Positions 1 through 9,137 of a DNA stretch of 64,000 bases are shown piece by piece. Position 1 is the stretch's first letter. Every line of letters starts with the position of its first letter. The position numbers and the translations under genes were made by a program. The DNA comes from Paenibacillus wynnii. GTDB lineage: Bacteria > Bacillota > Bacilli > Paenibacillales > Paenibacillaceae. Where the stretch lies: the NCBI RefSeq assembly GCF_030812855.1, contig NZ_JAUSTK010000004.1:1-64000 (forward strand). Direction: 5' to 3'. Below the pieces are notes generated by a model, which saw only the letters and a program-made list of their open reading frames with translations, did not search any database and was not told the origin of the DNA.

Positions 1-200
1 AAACCCGGTGAAACATCAGGCGAAGTTAAATCGAAATCGTTCCCGGCACAGTGACGTAAACGGAAAATCAAGCACTGATTTCGAGAAAGAGCCATAATAA
101 AATAACAAAGTTTAAAAATCGGAAGATGAGGAAGCACCCTTTTTCTGGAACCTTACAGCCCGCATAGGGCTCAATCCCAGAGAAGAGGTGTTTTTTTGTT
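1..200. other. leader region of comM, nothing identified
   Basis: No coding sequence is supported here. A short stem (AGCCC/GGGCT) lies near 158-172 and a purine-rich stretch (AGAGAAGAGGTG, about 178-190) could act as the ribosome binding site for the following gene. No known riboswitch motif was recognised. Confidence 0.4.
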
Positions 201-1928
201 ATGTATGGAAAAATGCACAGTGCATGTTTATATGGTATAGAGGGCGTAATGATCGGGGTCGAAATAGATTTGGCGAACGGATTGCCTCAGACGAATATTA
301 TCGGTTTGCCCGACTCCGCCATTCGTGAGGCGGTAGAACGGGTTCGGGCTGCTGTAAAAAACTGCGGGTACCGCTATCCTCAGCAGCGTATCACTATCAA
401 CCTTGCGCCGGCGGACCTGCGCAAGGAAGGCTCGGCCTTCGATCTAGCCATCGCCCTGGGCATCCTCACGACAAGCAGCCAGCTTGTCATGCCTGCTGCC
501 GGGGAGATGCTGCTGATCGGAGAGCTTGCTCTAGACGGCAGCCTGCGGTCAGTGACCGGTGTGCTGCCGATGGTGGAAGCCGCCCGTCGGGCAGGCTTTC
601 GGGCCGTACTCCTTCCGCGCGGGAACGCAGCGGAAGCTTCACTCATCAGCGGCATGACTGTGTATGCCGCCGATCATCTGAGAGAGTTGCCTGACCCGGG
701 CCAAGTTACTCCGCCGCCCGATACGGATAGGAATTCTGTAGGTGAACATGGATCATATAAGCAACATACAGGGGCTATAAGTATAGAGCAAGAACATCAG
801 ACAACAGCAACCTCTTCTATGGGATTCCCTGTTACCACCAGCCTTGGTTCAGCTACCAAAGAACAGCCGCCTGTCTTAGCTCTTTCATTGGAACATTTGA
901 AATATATACCCCAAATATCCCTCCCCTCCGCCAGCTCCTCTCCCGAATCCGAGATGGATGACGATTACAGTGATGTAATTGGACAATATCATGTCAAAAG
1001 AGCCTTAACCATTGCTGCAGCCGGAATGCATAACATTCTACTCATTGGCCCTCCCGGAACAGGAAAAACGATGCTGATTAAACGCCTGCCCGGCATTCTG
1101 CCTCCTCTCTCTGACAGCGAAGCACTGGAGGTCACCAAAATATTCAGCGCTGCCGGTAAGCTGAAGGATGCTCACAGCGGACTGCTGCGCAGCCGCCCCT
1201 TTCGTTCACCTCACCATACGATATCGGCCGCTGGACTCATTGGAGGTGGCGGAATCCCCAAACCGGGAGAGGTCAGCCTTGCTCATCGAGGGCTTCTGTT
1301 TCTGGACGAGCTCCCGGAGTTCTCTCGCAACGTTCTGGAGGTATTGCGCCAGCCTCTTGAGGATGGCTTGGTCACAATTAGCCGGGCAAGGGCGGCTTTT
1401 ACTTTTCCCTCCCAGTTCATGCTGGCTTGTTCGATGAATCCGTGTCATTGCGGATTTCTGGGAAGCGGAAATCCGCAACAGCGGTGTACCTGCAGTCCTG
1501 CTCGTATAGCTCTGTATCGGTCCAAAATATCAGGGCCGCTGCTTGATCGTATCGACCTGCAGGTTGATGTACCCCGACCTAAAGAATTGGACCGCCAAGG
1601 GCCTGTTCTCTCTTCTATGGAAATGCGGGCTCATGTAGCTGCAGCACAGATCATCCAAATGCAGCGGTACAAGAATCTATCCATATCCTGGAATAGTGAA
1701 TTATCCGGTACAGCCCTTCGCCGTTTTGCCGGACTTGGAGCGGAAGAAGCAGAAATGCTTCATCATATCTTGGAAACGCTAGGGCTTAGCATGCGCGCGC
1801 ATGATCGCATTATCAAGCTGTCACGTACCATCGCCGATCTGGACGGCGCCTCTGAAATTACCTCCGCGCATCTGGCGGAAGCTGTTCAATACCGCAATTT
1901 GGATCGGCAAGTGTCGGTTGAGGAGTAA
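201..1928 (+). CDS. comM: YifB/ComM family Mg-chelatase-like AAA+ ATPase
   Basis: This is a ChlI-like AAA+ ATPase of the YifB/ComM family. In Gram-negative bacteria ComM is a helicase promoting branch migration during natural transformation; the role in Bacillota is less clear. The N-terminal ChlI-type domain occupies about residues 20-150 (GLPDSAIREAVERVRAA motif). Walker A, GPPGTGKT, lies near residue 283, Walker B (LLFLDELPEF) follows, and the cysteine-rich segment CSMNPCHCG is near residue 410. At 575 residues it is longer than the usual roughly 500-510. The excess is a low-complexity linker of about 60-90 residues (around 165-255) between the two domains. It converges on the minus-strand operon, as in related genomes. 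Confidence 0.93.
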   Translation: MYGKMHSACLYGIEGVMIGVEIDLANGLPQTNIIGLPDSAIREAVERVRAAVKNCGYRYPQQRITINLAPADLRKEGSAFDLAIALGILTTSSQLVMPAAGEMLLIGELALDGSLRSVTGVLPMVEAARRAGFRAVLLPRGNAAEASLISGMTVYAADHLRELPDPGQVTPPPDTDRNSVGEHGSYKQHTGAISIEQEHQTTATSSMGFPVTTSLGSATKEQPPVLALSLEHLKYIPQISLPSASSSPESEMDDDYSDVIGQYHVKRALTIAAAGMHNILLIGPPGTGKTMLIKRLPGILPPLSDSEALEVTKIFSAAGKLKDAHSGLLRSRPFRSPHHTISAAGLIGGGGIPKPGEVSLAHRGLLFLDELPEFSRNVLEVLRQPLEDGLVTISRARAAFTFPSQFMLACSMNPCHCGFLGSGNPQQRCTCSPARIALYRSKISGPLLDRIDLQVDVPRPKELDRQGPVLSSMEMRAHVAAAQIIQMQRYKNLSISWNSELSGTALRRFAGLGAEEAEMLHHILETLGLSMRAHDRIIKLSRTIADLDGASEITSAHLAEAVQYRNLDRQVSVEE

Positions 1929-1951
1929 CCTCATCAAGAATGGTAAATCAA

Positions 1952-2461
1952 TTACCCCTCTTCACTTGGAACCACCGCTGCTCTGATTTCTTCAAAGGTC
2001 AGCGGCTTATAGTCCCAGTGCTCCACACAAATATTGAAATAACTGTTGCCCTCATATTTCTGACCATGAATATGACCGTGCACATTTACGAAAGGCATAT
2101 GCTTGTTCATGTACATAGGTTCATGGGAGAGAATGAAGAAATCCTTATAAATCAGCGGATATGCAGACACTTCACCAAAACCTGCATCAAGCCACCAATC
2201 CCGACCCCTGCCACGATCGTGGTTACCCATGATCAGTATTTTGTAGCCGTTTAGTCTTGCGAGAATTGCCTTTGTAGCTTCCTTGTTCAGAAATGAAAAA
2301 TCACCCAGATGAAAAACCTGATCCTCTTTTCCTACAACAGAATTCCAGCTTTCTATCATGAATTCATTCATCTGCTCCACATCTGAAAACGGACGGGATT
2401 CAAAATCAATAATATGCTTATGCCCAAAATGGTGATCTGATGTAAAGAGTACATTACCCAT
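1952..2461 (-). CDS. small metallophosphoesterase (calcineurin-like)
   Basis: A compact single-domain metallophosphoesterase, probably cytoplasmic. The metal-binding motifs appear in order: SDHHFGH (D-x-H type) at the N terminus, LGDF in the middle, GNHD (GNHE-type motif) and VHGHIHG near the C terminus. Such small family members hydrolyse phosphodiester or phosphomonoester bonds, but the substrate cannot be read from sequence. The reading frame opens three codons earlier at a TTG. The ATG at 2461 is preferred because the AAAGGGG ribosome binding site lies about 11 bases before it and only 2 bases before the TTG. It runs convergent to comM with only a short gap. Confidence 0.85.
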   Translation of the reverse strand: MGNVLFTSDHHFGHKHIIDFESRPFSDVEQMNEFMIESWNSVVGKEDQVFHLGDFSFLNKEATKAILARLNGYKILIMGNHDRGRGRDWWLDAGFGEVSAYPLIYKDFFILSHEPMYMNKHMPFVNVHGHIHGQKYEGNSYFNICVEHWDYKPLTFEEIRAAVVPSEEG

Positions 2462-2524
2462 TGTTAACAAATCCCCTTTCGATCCCTTCAGTCTTCTTAG
2501 CCATTGTACTATGAGGCGCTAATG

Positions 2525-2569
2525 TAAAAAAGCTCCGGCTCTCCAATATCTGGGGAAGCTCGGAGCTTT
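2525..2569 (-). terminator. intrinsic terminator of the rnhB-yraN region transcripts
   Basis: A 9-bp stem (AAAGCTCCG/CGGAGCTTT) is followed on the minus strand by a run of T. It lies just downstream of the zinc-ribbon gene and before the phosphoesterase gene. Confidence 0.8.
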
Positions 2570-2595
2570 ATACAGGGTGTTCACTTCATTACCTA

Positions 2596-2997
2596 TCATT
2601 TGCGGAATCGACGTCGTTTATCAGCAATCTGGATAAATTCTGCAATGGGTGATACCGATTCATTCTCAATGAGCCATTCACGCATAGCTCTAATGGCCTC
2701 AACCTGTCCATCGCCTTTATCTCGCCAGGTTAAGAGTTCCACCACTTGTATAACCAGTGCCATTAAACTGCTATTATTGGACTGCGTCTTATCCGCACGA
2801 ATTTTTTGGAACATGGCTTCATTTTCCCAATCAATCAATATTTCTTCGGCCACAGTTGGCCGCATGACGGTAAATGTTTTACGGCAATCCGGGCAGCATA
2901 CAACGGACACAGGCTCCCCGCTGAATACCACTTCAATTTTCCGTTCACAATGCTGACATGCAAAACTCACTTGGATTTCAAAGGGTTTTTCGTTCAC
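2596..2997 (-). CDS. hypothetical protein with N-terminal zinc ribbon
   Basis: A 133-residue protein of unknown function. Two CxxC pairs near residues 14-17 (CQHC) and 35-38 (CPDC) suggest a zinc ribbon. The rest is helical with no recognised motif and a basic C terminus (RRRFRK). The proposed start is a GTG preceded by AAAGGTGGG at good spacing. It is the last gene of the minus-strand series that begins with rnhB and ylqG, and is followed by an intrinsic terminator. It could be a nucleic-acid-binding accessory protein, but the sequence alone does not show it. Confidence 0.7.
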   Translation of the reverse strand: MNEKPFEIQVSFACQHCERKIEVVFSGEPVSVVCCPDCRKTFTVMRPTVAEEILIDWENEAMFQKIRADKTQSNNSSLMALVIQVVELLTWRDKGDGQVEAIRAMREWLIENESVSPIAEFIQIADKRRRFRK

Positions 2998-3142
2998 TCG
3001 GACAGCCCACCTTTACTTGGCTTTGAAAAAGTACACTAACTGTTTACCCATTTCTTTTTGGAAATGACCCATTTGAAGCGGGCCTGATTGATCTTTTACA
3101 AAATAATTGTCGATATTTCACCAAATCCATACAGATCTCAGC

Positions 3143-3529
3143 CTAAAAGGCTTCCCTGATATGGTTCAATGAGGCCACGCTCAAATCGCTATTCAATATC
3201 ACACTGATTACATCGAAAGAAAGAGGACCCTCCGGTTGGCGTTTTATATACAAATAAAATTCCGCTACGCTGCGTACTTGTTGTATTTTGCGAACGTTTA
3301 CTGACTCTTCCGGACTTCCCTGTAAAGTTCTATTACTACGGCTGCGTACCTCCACAAAAATAAGACGACCCCGTTCCCAGGCAATAATGTCAATCTCACC
3401 GCTACGGCATCGCCAATTCCGTTCAATGATTTCATAGCCTAAGGAAGATAAATATTGAGCAGCAGCTTCTTCAGCGGCATTTCCCTTCTGTTTGCGGTTA
3501 TATTTCGCTCCAGGAGTCAGATTGTTCAT
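3143..3529 (-). CDS. yraN: YraN family (UPF0102) endonuclease-like protein
   Basis: A 128-residue protein of the YraN/UPF0102 family, which has a restriction-endonuclease-like fold. The characteristic core is visible: KGNAAEEAAAQYL at the N terminus, then RNWRCRSGEIDIIAW and LIFVEVRSR, which supply the acidic and lysine/arginine residues of the PD-(D/E)xK-like site. Length matches the family. The stop of the upstream ylqH-like gene overlaps its start (ATGA-type overlap at 3526-3529), so the two are translationally coupled. The cellular role of the family is not established; gene order next to rnhB and comM is conserved in Bacillota. Confidence 0.92.
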   Translation of the reverse strand: MNNLTPGAKYNRKQKGNAAEEAAAQYLSSLGYEIIERNWRCRSGEIDIIAWERGRLIFVEVRSRSNRTLQGSPEESVNVRKIQQVRSVAEFYLYIKRQPEGPLSFDVISVILNSDLSVASLNHIREAF

Positions 3530-3828
3530 TTCAACTTCCGCGCCCCCGCTGCCCGGTCGCTTTGATAAACATAGCTCAGTACCTCGGCCACCAGCTGATA
3601 AAGTTCAGCCGGTATTTGCTGGTCAAGATCCAACTTCGACAGCACCTCTACCAATGCGGCATCCTCCTGTACAGCAACACCATTCTCCTTAGCTTTCTGC
3701 AATATAATATCCGCCACAGCTCCTTGACCCTTGGCTACTACTATCGGAGCTTCACTTTGGCCGGGAGTGTATTTGAGAGCGACTGCTTTTTTGAGTCTTT
3801 GTGAAACCTGATCGGGCTGCTCATTCAT
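3526..3828 (-). CDS. ylqH: FlhB-like (YlqH) small protein, EscU/YscU C-terminal domain
   Basis: A 100-residue protein resembling the cytoplasmic C-terminal domain of FlhB/YscU export switch proteins. The conserved stretch ALKYTPGQSEAPIVVAKG matches the FlhB region after the autocleavage site, but the NPTH cleavage motif and the transmembrane half are absent. Homologues (YlqH in Bacillus) lie in the same place beside ylqG and rnhB. It overlaps the ylqG-like gene upstream and yraN downstream, so the three form one operon. Whether it takes part in flagellar export is unknown. Confidence 0.88.
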   Translation of the reverse strand: MNEQPDQVSQRLKKAVALKYTPGQSEAPIVVAKGQGAVADIILQKAKENGVAVQEDAALVEVLSKLDLDQQIPAELYQLVAEVLSYVYQSDRAAGARKLK

Positions 3829-5990
3829 ATCCGATAATCCACCCCTTTATAGGAATCGGGAACAAAATCAGTAAGCTTCCCAAGATTTTTATCAGAATCG
3901 GTTGCTTTAAGAACGGGGAGCGGCTCTGTTTTGAGTCCTGACAGCTGGTATCCAATTGATTCTACCGCTGCTTTGATCTCATCACGCCGGTTCTCCAGCA
4001 GTTCCAGGACCCAAGGTTCATTATTATGAAGCTTCAAGCTTACGATATGATCCACCACCTGAACGTCAACAAGTGTCTGACCCAGCCGCTTCATGTCCAG
4101 ATCGAACCATAGTCGGCAATTTGCCGCATCGAGTTCGCCCTTCCGTCCCCGTCTAGATTGAATATGGACGGATGCTGTCTCTTCCCCATTCGGCCCTTGA
4201 AGGGGCAAAAACAGGGTCACCTGAGCAAAAGGTGCCGTACGGTCCGTGTTCAGCAGCAACTGCTGACCGGTCATATGCTGCACCAGTTGACTGGCGGCTT
4301 CCTTGAGAGCCGGCGGAACCTCGCTGCTGCCCAGTACTTGCAGCAGCACGCCCTTTAGCGTGTCGGCGTTCTCTCCCTCGCCGACAGAAGCGTTCAGCGC
4401 CGATGACATCGGCGCTGAACGCCCATCCGTGGCGGTGCCTGCCGCCACGGGACGCGCCTCTGCGGCGATGGCTGCCCCGCCGCGTACGGCCTGCTGCTCG
4501 TGCTCCGCACCGAGCAGCTTCAGCACCCGCCCCACCCACGACTCCGTGTCGTGGGCGGGAGCGGGTGCGCCCTGCAGCGGCTGCGCAGCGGCTGCAGGGC
4601 TGTCCCCCACGCGCGGTGTCCCCGCAGCGGGGGCCGGTTCTTGTCCCGCCGCGGCAGCGAGCGGGACAGCGGCGAGCTGCGGCAGGGTGCCGCGCAGCTC
4701 CGTAAGCACGCCCTGCAGCTTCGCGAGCAGGGCAGGAGCGGATGGAGCTGTACGATTGCCAGCACCCTCCATAACCGCTGTAAGGTTGCCAGCGGCCCCT
4801 GTAGTGACTCCAGCAGTCGGATCTTTCACTGCTGCGGAAGAACCACCTCCATCTCCAGCAACTTTAACTGCTGTAGTTGCAATCCCAGCACCCTCGGCAC
4901 TTTTACCTACAGGGAGATTACTAGCTGAATTCACATTGCCTTTTTCCGCACCGGATATACCGTTCATATCCTGCAATTGACTCGCTGGACTACTCCCTGC
5001 TAAGGTTCCTGGAGCTCCCACCGCTGCAGAACCATTCGGGACTTGAGTAAACCCATTGCCAATAGTAACTGCGGATTCCCCCGCTCCAGTACGAACCCCG
5101 CTAGGTAGATTACGCCCTCCGTCCGAGGCCTCATCCGTTAGGTTTACCGCTTGACTCACATCACCGTTTCCGGTAGGGACAGCTCCCGTTCCTTTGGATG
5201 ATGTAATACCTTTCTCCAAGCTGTTCAGGGGTAACTTCCCTGTGCTTGAGTCTGAGACTCCATCGTCCGCTGCCGTTAGTAATGCTGTTTCCCCTGTGCT
5301 TGAAGCTTTCGGCATACTATTTGTAATCTCGGCCTCAGAAGAAGGAAGGATAGGAACACCTGTTAATGTCGCTCCTTCTCCGCCTCCATTCTTTTGCCCT
5401 ACCCATACATTTAACTGCTCCTCCAAATTGGCTAACAGCTGATGAAGCTGCGGTCCAAAGACAGCTTGCTGCAATCCCTTTACACTCTCAGCTGTAACTG
5501 GCAGCCCTCTTTTAACGGAGATAACTGCGGCTTCCAGCCACTGCTCTGTCGGAACTCCCGCAGGCTTGGCATTCATGACTGCTTTCAGCATCTCCGCAGT
5601 TTCCTTGGTAAGAGGAACTCCCCCGGCCTGCATCGCCTGTACAATTTCACGACCTGCTTTAGCATCTGATAGACCCAAAGTTTCCAACGCTTCGCCCATA
5701 CTTTGCGGAGAGACCAAAGCAGCTTCACCCATGGATACGGCCTTTAATACGGGAAGACCTCCCTCGCCGGGAGGAGACACCTGAAGATTCATCGTTTGCC
5801 CTACCTGCAACGGTGTTTCCAGTTCCGCACGAACCGGGGTGCCTTGGATCTGGACAACCGCTTCTTTACCCGATTCCGATACACTAAGAACGACACCACG
5901 CACAATCTGCCCTTCTTTTAGTTCTAACGATTTCGGTTCTCCCACCTTGCTATCTCCGAGAAGTCCACGAATCATGGATCCAATGTTCAT
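3825..5990 (-). CDS. ylqG: FliK-like/YlqG-like protein with long low-complexity centre
   Basis: A 721-residue protein at the ylqG position. The first roughly 190 residues and the last roughly 170 are folded and conserved in character. The C terminus (VTLFLPLQGPNGEETASVHIQSRR ... LGQTLVDVQVVDHIVSLKL) resembles the FliK/hook-length-control C-terminal domain. The middle, about residues 220-500, is rich in Gly, Ala, Ser, Thr and Pro with no cysteine. It includes a conspicuously GC-rich block at about 4380-4740. The family's biochemical role is unknown; FliK-like proteins measure hook length, and pairing with an FlhB-like partner supports an export-related origin. Start ATG at 5990 follows a GGAGGG site. 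Confidence 0.8.
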   Translation of the reverse strand: MNIGSMIRGLLGDSKVGEPKSLELKEGQIVRGVVLSVSESGKEAVVQIQGTPVRAELETPLQVGQTMNLQVSPPGEGGLPVLKAVSMGEAALVSPQSMGEALETLGLSDAKAGREIVQAMQAGGVPLTKETAEMLKAVMNAKPAGVPTEQWLEAAVISVKRGLPVTAESVKGLQQAVFGPQLHQLLANLEEQLNVWVGQKNGGGEGATLTGVPILPSSEAEITNSMPKASSTGETALLTAADDGVSDSSTGKLPLNSLEKGITSSKGTGAVPTGNGDVSQAVNLTDEASDGGRNLPSGVRTGAGESAVTIGNGFTQVPNGSAAVGAPGTLAGSSPASQLQDMNGISGAEKGNVNSASNLPVGKSAEGAGIATTAVKVAGDGGGSSAAVKDPTAGVTTGAAGNLTAVMEGAGNRTAPSAPALLAKLQGVLTELRGTLPQLAAVPLAAAAGQEPAPAAGTPRVGDSPAAAAQPLQGAPAPAHDTESWVGRVLKLLGAEHEQQAVRGGAAIAAEARPVAAGTATDGRSAPMSSALNASVGEGENADTLKGVLLQVLGSSEVPPALKEAASQLVQHMTGQQLLLNTDRTAPFAQVTLFLPLQGPNGEETASVHIQSRRGRKGELDAANCRLWFDLDMKRLGQTLVDVQVVDHIVSLKLHNNEPWVLELLENRRDEIKAAVESIGYQLSGLKTEPLPVLKATDSDKNLGKLTDFVPDSYKGVDYRI

Positions 5991-6097
5991 TCTGCACCCT
6001 CCCTTCTATTCAACATTCTTTCTATCTACTAACTTTTATCTTTTATCCTATTATCTTTAGTATTTATATCGGCATATGACTCTCATTTTGTTTCACT

Positions 6098-6769
6098 CTA
6101 AAAAAGGGTCTGCTGTTCTGCCATTATTCTCCCTAGAAAACTGCGCCGATGCATCGGTGTCGCCCCTAGAGTCGTAATTTGTTCCCTATGCAATTTGGTC
6201 GCATACCCCTTATGTATCGCAATTCCATAATCCGGATACCACTCATGCCACAAACCTTCACATAGTCTGTCTCTCGTTACTTTGGCCACAATAGATGCAG
6301 CAGCAATCGACTGGCTGTTCGCATCCCCTTTAATAATAGCCCGCTGAGGGAGAGGCAAATCTACCTTTTCGGCGTCAACCAGCATATAATCCGGGACCTG
6401 ATTTAAGCCCTCAATCGCTTTTTTCATAGCTAATCTTGAAGCCTGTTTTATATTAATCTCATCGATCACACGGGAATCCACATGCCCCACGCCGACTGCC
6501 AGAGCTTGCTCCATAATAACTTCAAATAAGGCATCTCTTTTCTTGGCAGACAGCTTTTTGGAATCATCCACACCCTCAATAATAAGTCCCTCCGGTAAAA
6601 TAACGGCCGCCGCCACAACATCTCCGAATAAACAACCCCGACCCACTTCATCTACACCAGCAATGTGGCGAAAAGACTGCTCCCAGCACTCTTTTTCATA
6701 TAACAGCATATCAATAGTACTCACTTTACCTTCACCGCCAATTATAAATTCTCCAAAACGCTTACACAT
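6098..6769 (-). CDS. rnhB: ribonuclease HII
   Basis: RNase HII removes ribonucleotides misincorporated into DNA and RNA primers. The catalytic acidic motif GVDEVGRG is near residue 40, followed by the conserved DSKKLSAKKR, and VDAEKVDLP and AAASIVAKVTRDR carry the remaining active-site region. The C terminus is complete. The start is uncertain: the ATG at 6769 has a weak ribosome binding site, and a GTG 15 codons further in (after GAAGG) is a credible alternative. It has a terminator upstream (after rbgA), so it may be transcribed from its own promoter. Confidence 0.94.
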   Translation of the reverse strand: MCKRFGEFIIGGEGKVSTIDMLLYEKECWEQSFRHIAGVDEVGRGCLFGDVVAAAVILPEGLIIEGVDDSKKLSAKKRDALFEVIMEQALAVGVGHVDSRVIDEINIKQASRLAMKKAIEGLNQVPDYMLVDAEKVDLPLPQRAIIKGDANSQSIAAASIVAKVTRDRLCEGLWHEWYPDYGIAIHKGYATKLHREQITTLGATPMHRRSFLGRIMAEQQTLF

Positions 6770-6852
6770 CAGCTTACCATAGGAACGCTTATGGGGTCAT
6801 CCCTCTATAGTCTTGTTAAATTGTTCAAAAAGTGACTTTTAGACAAGAAAAA

Positions 6853-6885
6853 TAAAAAAAGAGCCAACCGACAATCGGCTGGCTC
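6853..6885 (-). terminator. intrinsic terminator after rbgA
   Basis: An 11-bp stem (GAGCCAGCCGA/TCGGTTGGCTC, one G-T pair) with a 3-base loop is followed on the minus strand by seven T. It lies between rbgA and rnhB. Confidence 0.88.
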
Positions 6886-6930
6886 TTCCATCCATTTACA
6901 ACTTTATTTCCCGTTCTATGTAGCGCTGGT

Positions 6931-7791
6931 TTATGGAGTCTCCAGCGTAAAACGGCCAAGCTTACCTTCACGCAGCTCATGCAAAAGTGTTCGGGAGGCC
7001 TTTTCAAGATCTACCCGTCCGCCGCTGATCAGACAACCACGCTTACGTCCTATAGCTTCTAAAACAGCCACGATCTCATCCGGATTCTCCAAATCTTCAG
7101 GAAGCTTCTCAATTCCGAAGCGCTCTTTAAATCTGGATCCGTAATCCTTAACCAGATACTTCACTGCATAAAAAGCAATTTCCTCAATATTGAGGATTTC
7201 CTCTTTGATGGCACCCGTTACCGCCAGACGGTAACCCACCTCTTGATCCTCGAACTTCGGCCACAGAATACCCGGGGTATCCAGCAGCTCCAAATTTCCA
7301 CCAGTCTTGATCCATTGTTGACCTTTGGTTACACCGGGACGGTCACCGACCGCAGCAATGTGCCTCCCGGCCATTTTGTTGATCAATGTAGACTTCCCTA
7401 CGTTAGGGATACCGACGATAAGAGCACGGGAAGGCCTCGGGTTCATACCTTTAGCAATTTGCCGATCAATCTTTTCCTTTAGGAGCAGTTTGACCTGCTC
7501 CGGAATTTCTTTAATACCTGTTCCAGTAGAAGCATCTACAGGATGTGCGACATGTCCTTCTGCCTTAAAGTATGCCAACCACTTCCGTGTTGCTTCCGGA
7601 TCCGCTAAATCGGCTTTATTCAATATAATAAGCCTTGGCTTGTCCCGCAAAATATCATCAATCATCGGATTGCGACTGGAAAGAGGAAGACGGGAATCGA
7701 GTAGTTCTATTGCAACGTCAATCAGTTTCAGCTTAGCCTCGATTTGCCGTCTAGCCTTCGTCATATGACCAGGAAACCATTGTATGGCCAT
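6931..7791 (-). CDS. rbgA: ribosome biogenesis GTPase RbgA (YlqF)
   Basis: RbgA is a circularly permuted GTPase needed for late assembly of the 50S subunit. The permuted order is clear: G4 (LNKADLAD) comes first, followed by G1 (GIPNVGKST), G2 (GVTKG) and G3 (DTPGI). The N terminus (AIQWFPGHM) and the C-terminal RNA-binding helical domain match the family, and the length (286 residues from the chosen start) is normal. The frame opens at a GTG that lies inside the AAAGGAGGTG ribosome binding site, so the ATG at 7791 is the real start. It sits directly downstream of lepB, only about 30 bases away. Confidence 0.96.
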   Translation of the reverse strand: MAIQWFPGHMTKARRQIEAKLKLIDVAIELLDSRLPLSSRNPMIDDILRDKPRLIILNKADLADPEATRKWLAYFKAEGHVAHPVDASTGTGIKEIPEQVKLLLKEKIDRQIAKGMNPRPSRALIVGIPNVGKSTLINKMAGRHIAAVGDRPGVTKGQQWIKTGGNLELLDTPGILWPKFEDQEVGYRLAVTGAIKEEILNIEEIAFYAVKYLVKDYGSRFKERFGIEKLPEDLENPDEIVAVLEAIGRKRGCLISGGRVDLEKASRTLLHELREGKLGRFTLETP

Positions 7792-7819
7792 TGCCGTCAC
7801 CTCCTTTGACTTCTATACA

Positions 7820-8440
7820 TTAATGGTTAATCAATTCAATATCTTTCACAGGCCAGAATATTAAATCTGCCCGTCCCACTATATCCCTCAAAGGTACAAA
7901 GCCGATCATCCGGCTGTCTGTACTATCTGAGCGGTTATCGCCCATTACGAATATATGCCCTTCCGGCACAGTGCCGTCCGTGAATTTTTCGTTAGGGAAG
8001 TTCTTATCATTATACAAAGCGTTATTTTTATGCGAATCATCGATCGCACCTTGAATATAAGTTTCGTTCACCGGTTCACCGTTAACTGTAACGACATCCC
8101 CTTCTACTTTCACCTTATCACCAGCCACACCAATTACCCGCTTAATGAAATCTCTGCCCTCTGACGGCACATGGAATACGATGACCTCACCCCTCTTAGG
8201 AGATCTAATATCGTATAAAATCTCGTTAACAATTACCCGTTCTCCGGTATGGAAATTGGGCTTCATGGAAGGCCCGTCTACAATAAACGGTTTGAACAAA
8301 AGCCAGCGAATCAGAACAACCAGTACTAAAGCAATCGCAATAGCCTTCAACCATTCCAACACTTCATTTTTCTGCTTGGGAGGAAGCTGCTGGCTAGACT
8401 CTCCAGTCTCCCCTGGTCCCTGCGGCAAATCCTGCTGCAT
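7820..8440 (-). CDS. lepB: signal peptidase I
   Basis: Type I signal peptidase, which removes signal peptides from exported proteins at the outer face of the membrane. A hydrophilic N terminus is followed by one transmembrane helix (about residues 32-48). Then come the catalytic serine in DGPSMKPN, the catalytic lysine in RDFIKRVIG, and the family motif GDNRSDSTDSR. Length (206) and single membrane anchor fit the prokaryotic-type SipS-like enzymes of Bacillota. It lies in the rplS-lepB-rbgA series; insertion of lepB at this place is common in Paenibacillus-like genomes. Confidence 0.95.
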   Translation of the reverse strand: MQQDLPQGPGETGESSQQLPPKQKNEVLEWLKAIAIALVLVVLIRWLLFKPFIVDGPSMKPNFHTGERVIVNEILYDIRSPKRGEVIVFHVPSEGRDFIKRVIGVAGDKVKVEGDVVTVNGEPVNETYIQGAIDDSHKNNALYNDKNFPNEKFTDGTVPEGHIFVMGDNRSDSTDSRMIGFVPLRDIVGRADLIFWPVKDIELINH

Positions 8441-8482
8441 AGTTCACCATCCTCTCCTTATACTGACATTACTATTCAACAC

Positions 8483-8537
8483 AAAAAAAACTCCCGCCAA
8501 AAACCCCTCCACAGATACTCCTTCAGGAGGCCTTTTT
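8483..8537 (-). terminator. possible second terminator or attenuator upstream of lepB
   Basis: On the minus strand AAAAAGGCCTCC pairs with GGAGGGGTTTTT around an inner CTCC-tgaa-GGAG hairpin, and an eight-T run lies just downstream. It sits between the rplS terminator and lepB, so it could limit read-through into lepB. This is inferred from sequence only. Confidence 0.4.
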
Positions 8538-8592
8538 GGAGAAGCCATTCCCCAGCGCTCTATTATGAATAGTAATTCTTTGTATTTTGATA

Positions 8593-8629
8593 AAACGAAA
8601 GGGACTTGAAATCAAGCCCCTTCCTTTTG
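8593..8629 (-). terminator. terminator-like hairpin after rplS
   Basis: On the minus strand AAGGGGCTTGA pairs with TCAAGTCCCTT around a small loop, followed by a T-rich run. It is immediately downstream of rplS. Confidence 0.75.
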
Positions 8630-8637
8630 TCACTATA

Positions 8638-8982
8638 CTAGCGACGGATTTCTTTAATTCTTGCTGCTTTACCGCGTAGTTCACGAAGATAGTAAAGTTT
8701 CGCACGACGAACCTTACCACGACGGGATACTTCGATTTTTTCGATTTTAGGCGAGTTGAATGGGAAAGTTCTTTCCACACCAACACCGTAAGAGATTTTA
8801 CGAACTGTAAAAGTCTCACCGATTCCACCGCCGCGACGTTTGATTACAACGCCTTCGAACAACTGGATACGCTCACGAGTTCCCTCGATAACTTTTACAT
8901 GCACTTTCAAAGTGTCACCCGGACGAAAATTAGGGAGATCTTTGCGAAGTTGCTCTTGCGTAATAGCTTGTAGGATATTCAT
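8638..8982 (-). CDS. rplS: 50S ribosomal protein L19
   Basis: Ribosomal protein L19 at the subunit interface. Recognisable blocks are [53 protein letters not shown] and the C-terminal [20 protein letters not shown]. The 114-residue length is standard. In Bacillus rplS directly follows trmD. Here the two are about 2.8 kb apart with unrelated elements between, and rplS is followed by its own terminator, so it is probably expressed separately. Confidence 0.98.
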   Translation of the reverse strand: MNILQAITQEQLRKDLPNFRPGDTLKVHVKVIEGTRERIQLFEGVVIKRRGGGIGETFTVRKISYGVGVERTFPFNSPKIEKIEVSRRGKVRRAKLYYLRELRGKAARIKEIRR

Positions 8983-9137
8983 TTATGACTTCCTCCTTCC
9001 GTACAGGTGTTCATGCCTCTTCCAGAGAGAACTTAGCTCTCCATCATTATCCGCAGAGGACCACCGTATTCCACACAACAGAAATAATAATACCATAATG
9101 GAATATTTATTTCAACTTATATTATTATATTTATCTA

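Noticed and set aside
1..200. Possible riboswitch before comM
   Set aside because: Short stems and purine runs only; none of the known riboswitch core motifs could be matched.
4303..4980. 225-residue plus-strand frame rich in Ala, Ser and Pro
   Set aside because: Shadow of the GC-rich linker in the FliK-like gene; low complexity and no start signals.
7325..7768. 147-residue plus-strand frame opposite rbgA
   Set aside because: Antisense shadow of a highly conserved gene.
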